8,659 nucleotides of DNA, taken from Coriobacteriaceae bacterium. Its GTDB lineage: Bacteria; Actinomycetota; Coriobacteriia; Coriobacteriales; UBA8131. Of the stretch, positions 6,026 to 8,659 are shown one piece after another (the first letter of the stretch is position 1; every line of letters starts with the position of its first letter). The DNA lies in contig JAAYYH010000007.1 in the NCBI GenBank assembly GCA_012515495.1, positions 1 to 8,659 of the forward strand, in the 5' to 3' direction. The notes beneath the pieces were generated by a model that was not told the DNA's origin, did no database searches, and was given only the letters and a program-made list of their open reading frames with translations. A program made the position numbers and the translations under genes.

Positions 6026-6889
6026 TTGGACAGCGCTTCCACTGTATCACGGGACACCATGGTAATCATGCCGGGCAAGGCGCTTGATCTCGATCAGATC
6101 AAGGTGCTTGAAGTCGAGATACTTGATGCCTTCGACGCATTCTGCAACAAGCATCAGATTACCTACTGGATCGGATACGGAACGCTTCTGGGCGCTGTGC
6201 GACACAAGGGATTCATCCCTTGGGATGACGATATCGATCTGGTGATGCCAGATACAGATTACTATCGACTCATTGAACTGATCAATGCTGGTGAGGTGAT
6301 CAGCGATCATCATCGAGCATCGGATCCGGGGATCACAGGTGATGCCTGTCATATGCCCTTCTGCAAGATATATGATACCCGCACCACTCTGATTCAAAAT
6401 GAGCTCATCGATGGCCTCGATGTCGATGAAGGTGTCTGGATCGATATCTTCCCCTTGTATGGTCTACCTGAGGATCCCACTGAAGTCAAACGTCTGTTGC
6501 GCCGCTTCTATTGACTCTACGTCAAGAATCGACTTGCTTGCTTCAAGCGCAATCCGGGTGGCTCACTGGCTGGATCGCTGGCTCGAACCCTGCTCAAGGT
6601 TCCCACCAAGCTATTAGGCTATCGCTATTATCTGGATGTGATGAGTCGCAAAGCCAAAACGCTGCCCGCATTTGCTGATTCGGAACACGTGTTCACACCG
6701 GTTGAGCCTTCAGACATTTTCAATCGTCACGATTTTGACCAGACTGTCCATATTGAGTTCGAAGGCAGGATGTTCCCAGCTCCCGCGAACTATGACACAC
6801 ATCTCACCGCGGCATATGGCGACTACATGCAGCTGCCGCCCGAAGACCAGCGCGTCTCATTACACAACTTCACCGTCAGCTGGCGCTGA
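6026..6889 (+). pseudogene. licD: LicD-family phosphotransferase gene interrupted by one in-frame TGA
   Basis: LicD proteins attach phosphocholine or related phospho-groups to surface glycans (teichoic acids, lipopolysaccharide, capsule). The frame from TTG 6026 gives 162 residues and then TGA at 6512-6514. The same frame continues without any shift for 124 more codons to a TGA at 6887-6889. The first part holds the family core: ITYWIGYGTLLGAVRHKG (45-62), the nucleotidyltransferase-like metal motif WDDDIDLVMP (66-75), CKIYD (113-117) and WIDIFPLYGLPED (138-150). The second part holds the conserved end: FEGRMFPAPANYD (245-257) and AAYGDYMQLPPE (262-273). The joined length of about 287 is normal for LicD. 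Only one base change separates it from a full gene, for example TGG (Trp), CGA or AGA (Arg), or GGA (Gly). Promoter and ribosome site are intact. TGA is a stop elsewhere in the window, so the copy is most likely a recent null; readthrough or a sequencing error are alternatives. It lies opposite in strand to both neighbours. Confidence 0.85.
6512..6514 (+). other. Premature in-frame TGA in licD
   Basis: The codons run TTC TAT TGA CTC TAC GTC. The stop falls between the catalytic core and the conserved C-terminal part. The base after it is C, which is the weakest context for UGA termination in E. coli and is also the context of the in-frame UGA of prfB, so some readthrough is conceivable. Confidence 0.9.
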
Positions 6890-6894
6890 TTATT
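6876..6894 (+). terminator. Weak hairpin at the licD/dehydratase gene ends
   Basis: TCAGC (6876-6880), loop TGGC, GCTGA (6885-6889), then TTATT. The 5-bp stem (6 with a G-U pair) spans the licD stop. The T-run is short, so it is at best a weak terminator. No better candidate lies between the two converging genes. Confidence 0.22.
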
Positions 6895-8659
6895 CCACGG
6901 CGTTCAAATCTGGTTGATAGGTGGGGATCTGCTCGCGTAAGCAGAGCTTGATCTCGTCCGGTTGGTCCTGCAATATGCTTTCCAAACGCGCCAGCTTAGC
7001 TGCAACCTCGACCTGAGAGACCTTATCGCCTACAGAGACCATGATGTTCTTCATCGAAGTAGGCAGTGTTGTCTCAGAATCCATTAATAGCTCTTCATAG
7101 AGCTTCTCTCCCTTTCGCAGACCAACGTACTTGATCTGGATGTCCTTACCAGGAACCAAACCGGAAAGCCTGATCAGATTGGTTGCCAGATCGACGATCT
7201 TGACCTGCTCGCCCATATCAAGGATGAAGATCTCGCCACCCTTGGCCATTCCGCCTGCCTGTACCACCAAACGTGAGGCTTCGGGAATCGTCATGAAGTA
7301 ACGGGTAATCTCGGGATGGGTGACCGTCACCGGCCCCCCTTCGGCTATCTGACGCTTGAACATCGGAATAACACTGCCATGCGAGCCCAAGACGTTACCA
7401 AAACGCACCGCCGCGAAACAGGTTCTTGAGCTATGCGCGAAATATTGGACGATCATCTCGCCCATGCGTTTAGTCGCGCCCATCACTGAAGTGGGATTAA
7501 CGGCCTTATCCGTGGAGATATAGATGAAATTGCTGGCCTTGTAGGCATCGGCCATACGGGCGACGAACAACGTGCCAAAGACGTTGTTCAGCACTGCTTC
7601 GCGCGGGTTGGCTTCCATCAACGGTACATGCTTATGCGCAGCCGCGTGGAAGACGACATTGGGTCGATAGATGGCAAATAGATCCTCCAGGCGCTCGGTA
7701 TCACGGATGGAGCCGATCTCGACACGGATATCGATGTCGTCATATTTCTCCTTGAGCTCCAACTCAAGTTCGTAGGCGGTGTTCTCATAGATGTCGAAGA
7801 TGATCACCTGTTTGGGCGCGACTGCGCAGATCTGGCGAGCAAGCTCAGAACCAATGGAGCCTCCTCCGCCGGTAATCAACACCGTCTTGCCGGAGAGATA
7901 GCCACTGACCAGTCGGGTGTTGAGCACGATCTCCTCACGGGAGAGCAGGTCGGTAAGCTCGACATCCCGCAAACGTACATCATCTAACTCGTCCATACGC
8001 AGGTCACGGACGTTGGGCAGCGTGAGCAGATGGCAGTTGGTGTGCAGGCAGATGTCATAGATCCTCCTGCGCTCCTCCGCATCCGCACTGGGTATGGCCA
8101 CAACGATCTGTTCGATCTGTAGGCGCTTAACCAGCTCGAGTATGTCATCTGTGGTTCCAGCCACCTTGACACCGTGGATGCGTTGACCAAGCTTCTGGGG
8201 ATCGTCATCGACTGCTGCCACGGGATAGCCCTGCATTGAATAATCTCCGCGTGCCATACGCTTGATGGTCAAAGAACCAGTCTCACCGGCACCAACCACT
8301 AACGTGCGCTTAAGCGATGATTTAGCTGGTCGGACACTGGCAGTGCCTTTGCCCTTATGCAGGAAACGGAAGACGAAACGCGCGCCCCCGGCAAAGAATA
8401 GGAAGAGCACCCAAGCCAGGAAGTAAACCCTGATAGGCAGGCGCACCCCGGCAACATAGTGGATCACAGCCCCGACGAAGATCGACAGTATCGTAGCTAG
8501 AGTCAGCTGCACCAACTCATCAGTTGAGGCATATTCCCATAAGTTGTTATAGAGCCTGAACGCCAGGAATGTGGCAACGTTGATGATGGCCAGCAGGCCA
8601 AACGAGAACAGCACGTCAGTAGAGACGAGAATGCTATCGGCCTGACGTGTCCCATACGA
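6890..8659 (-). CDS. Membrane-bound UDP-sugar 4,6-dehydratase, CapD/PglF/WbpM family (5' end cut by window edge)
   Basis: This protein probably converts UDP-GlcNAc to UDP-2-acetamido-4-keto-2,4,6-trideoxyhexose, the precursor of rare amino sugars in surface glycans, at the inner face of the membrane. The visible 589 residues (numbered from the window edge) contain membrane segments near 16-36, 50-69 and 76-100; a first one presumably lies outside. A first Rossmann motif, VVGAGETGS, is at 121-129. A second, TGGGGSIGSEL, is at 263-273. The active-site string STDKAVNPTSVMGATK has Thr383-Asp384-Lys385, then Met393 and Lys397: the usual SDR Tyr is replaced by Met, as in PglF and WbpM. GLRKGEKLYEELL (513-525) is the family's C-terminal signature. 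The frame stays open to the edge, so the GTG at 8614 is not the true start. Its stop abuts the licD stop. A 4,6-dehydratase with different stereochemistry cannot be excluded. Confidence 0.93.
   Translation of the reverse strand, partial: SYGTRQADSILVSTDVLFSFGLLAIINVATFLAFRLYNNLWEYASTDELVQLTLATILSIFVGAVIHYVAGVRLPIRVYFLAWVLFLFFAGGARFVFRFLHKGKGTASVRPAKSSLKRTLVVGAGETGSLTIKRMARGDYSMQGYPVAAVDDDPQKLGQRIHGVKVAGTTDDILELVKRLQIEQIVVAIPSADAEERRRIYDICLHTNCHLLTLPNVRDLRMDELDDVRLRDVELTDLLSREEIVLNTRLVSGYLSGKTVLITGGGGSIGSELARQICAVAPKQVIIFDIYENTAYELELELKEKYDDIDIRVEIGSIRDTERLEDLFAIYRPNVVFHAAAHKHVPLMEANPREAVLNNVFGTLFVARMADAYKASNFIYISTDKAVNPTSVMGATKRMGEMIVQYFAHSSRTCFAAVRFGNVLGSHGSVIPMFKRQIAEGGPVTVTHPEITRYFMTIPEASRLVVQAGGMAKGGEIFILDMGEQVKIVDLATNLIRLSGLVPGKDIQIKYVGLRKGEKLYEELLMDSETTLPTSMKNIMVSVGDKVSQVEVAAKLARLESILQDQPDEIKLCLREQIPTYQPDLNAVE

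Noticed and set aside
5883..6078. Short open frames on both strands in the licD upstream region
   Set aside because: No recognisable product; they overlap the licD promoter and ribosome site, and their composition looks random.
6512..6514. UGA decoded as Trp or Gly through an alternative genetic code
   Set aside because: Both junction stops in the GT2-GT4-flippase operon are TGA within ATGA overlaps, TGG is used freely for Trp, and the base composition does not suit the known UGA-recoding lineages.
6515..6560. Selenocysteine insertion element downstream of the licD TGA
   Set aside because: The only hairpin found (GCTTG, loop CTT, CAAGC at 6536-6548) is small and lacks a loop G, and LicD proteins are not known selenoproteins.
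6561..6592. Repeated CTGGCT units in licD
   Set aside because: Only imperfect copies within coding sequence, encoding a normal Leu/Ala-rich segment; no tandem array.
6638..6889. A separate small gene starting at GTG 6638
   Set aside because: It is the in-frame C-terminal part of LicD, begins mid-domain and has no ribosome site.
8612..8614. GTG at 8614 as the start of the dehydratase
   Set aside because: The frame stays open for 15 more codons to the window edge, and the family has a first membrane segment before this point.

Overview
The window appears to be chromosomal DNA from a bacterium with roughly balanced GC content (judged by eye). It joins an arginine-biosynthesis operon to a cell-surface polysaccharide locus. 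The organism cannot be fixed from the sequence. Translationally coupled glycosyltransferases, a LicD-family protein, GTG/TTG starts with clear purine-rich Shine-Dalgarno sites, and argC followed by argJ suit a Gram-positive lineage such as Coriobacteriia, other Actinomycetota or Clostridia. This is an impression, not an assignment. TGA is used as a normal stop (for example in both ATGA overlaps), so the standard bacterial code applies.

Left part (1-1940): on the minus strand, argC is followed by argJ, which runs off the left edge. These are the third step of the acetylated arginine pathway and the ornithine acetyltransferase that recycles the acetyl group. Upstream of argC is an AT-rich stretch with a candidate promoter and a pair of degenerate ARG-box-like sites set 21 bp apart, suggesting ArgR control. 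A weak hairpin plus T-run here could also end the polysaccharide operon coming from the right.

Middle (2029-5686): a tight minus-strand operon, GT2 glycosyltransferase, then GT4 glycosyltransferase, then a Wzx-type flippase. Both junctions are 4-bp ATGA overlaps. The GT2/GT4 junction also carries a run of seven Gs in slippery-heptamer form, with a Shine-Dalgarno-like AGGAG just upstream.

Right part (5687-8659): a regulatory intergenic region with a 16-bp dyad, a 21-bp-spaced direct repeat and a good promoter for the plus-strand licD gene. licD is interrupted by a single in-frame TGA at 6512-6514, yet the same frame stays open and conserved to 6889. Its final stop abuts, with no gap, the stop of a minus-strand membrane-bound UDP-sugar 4,6-dehydratase of the CapD/PglF/WbpM family, whose 5' end lies beyond the right edge.

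Taken together, the polysaccharide genes could make a dehydrated/deoxy UDP-sugar (CapD-like), build a lipid-linked oligosaccharide (GT2, GT4), flip it across the membrane (Wzx-like), and decorate a surface glycan with a phospho-substituent (LicD). In the sequenced copy the LicD step is probably off. No initiating sugar-phosphate transferase, polymerase or chain-length regulator is in the window; these may lie beyond the right edge. I found no novel system that can be claimed with confidence. The interrupted licD and the GT2/GT4 junction are the items most worth checking. No tRNA, rRNA, CRISPR array or insertion sequence was seen.
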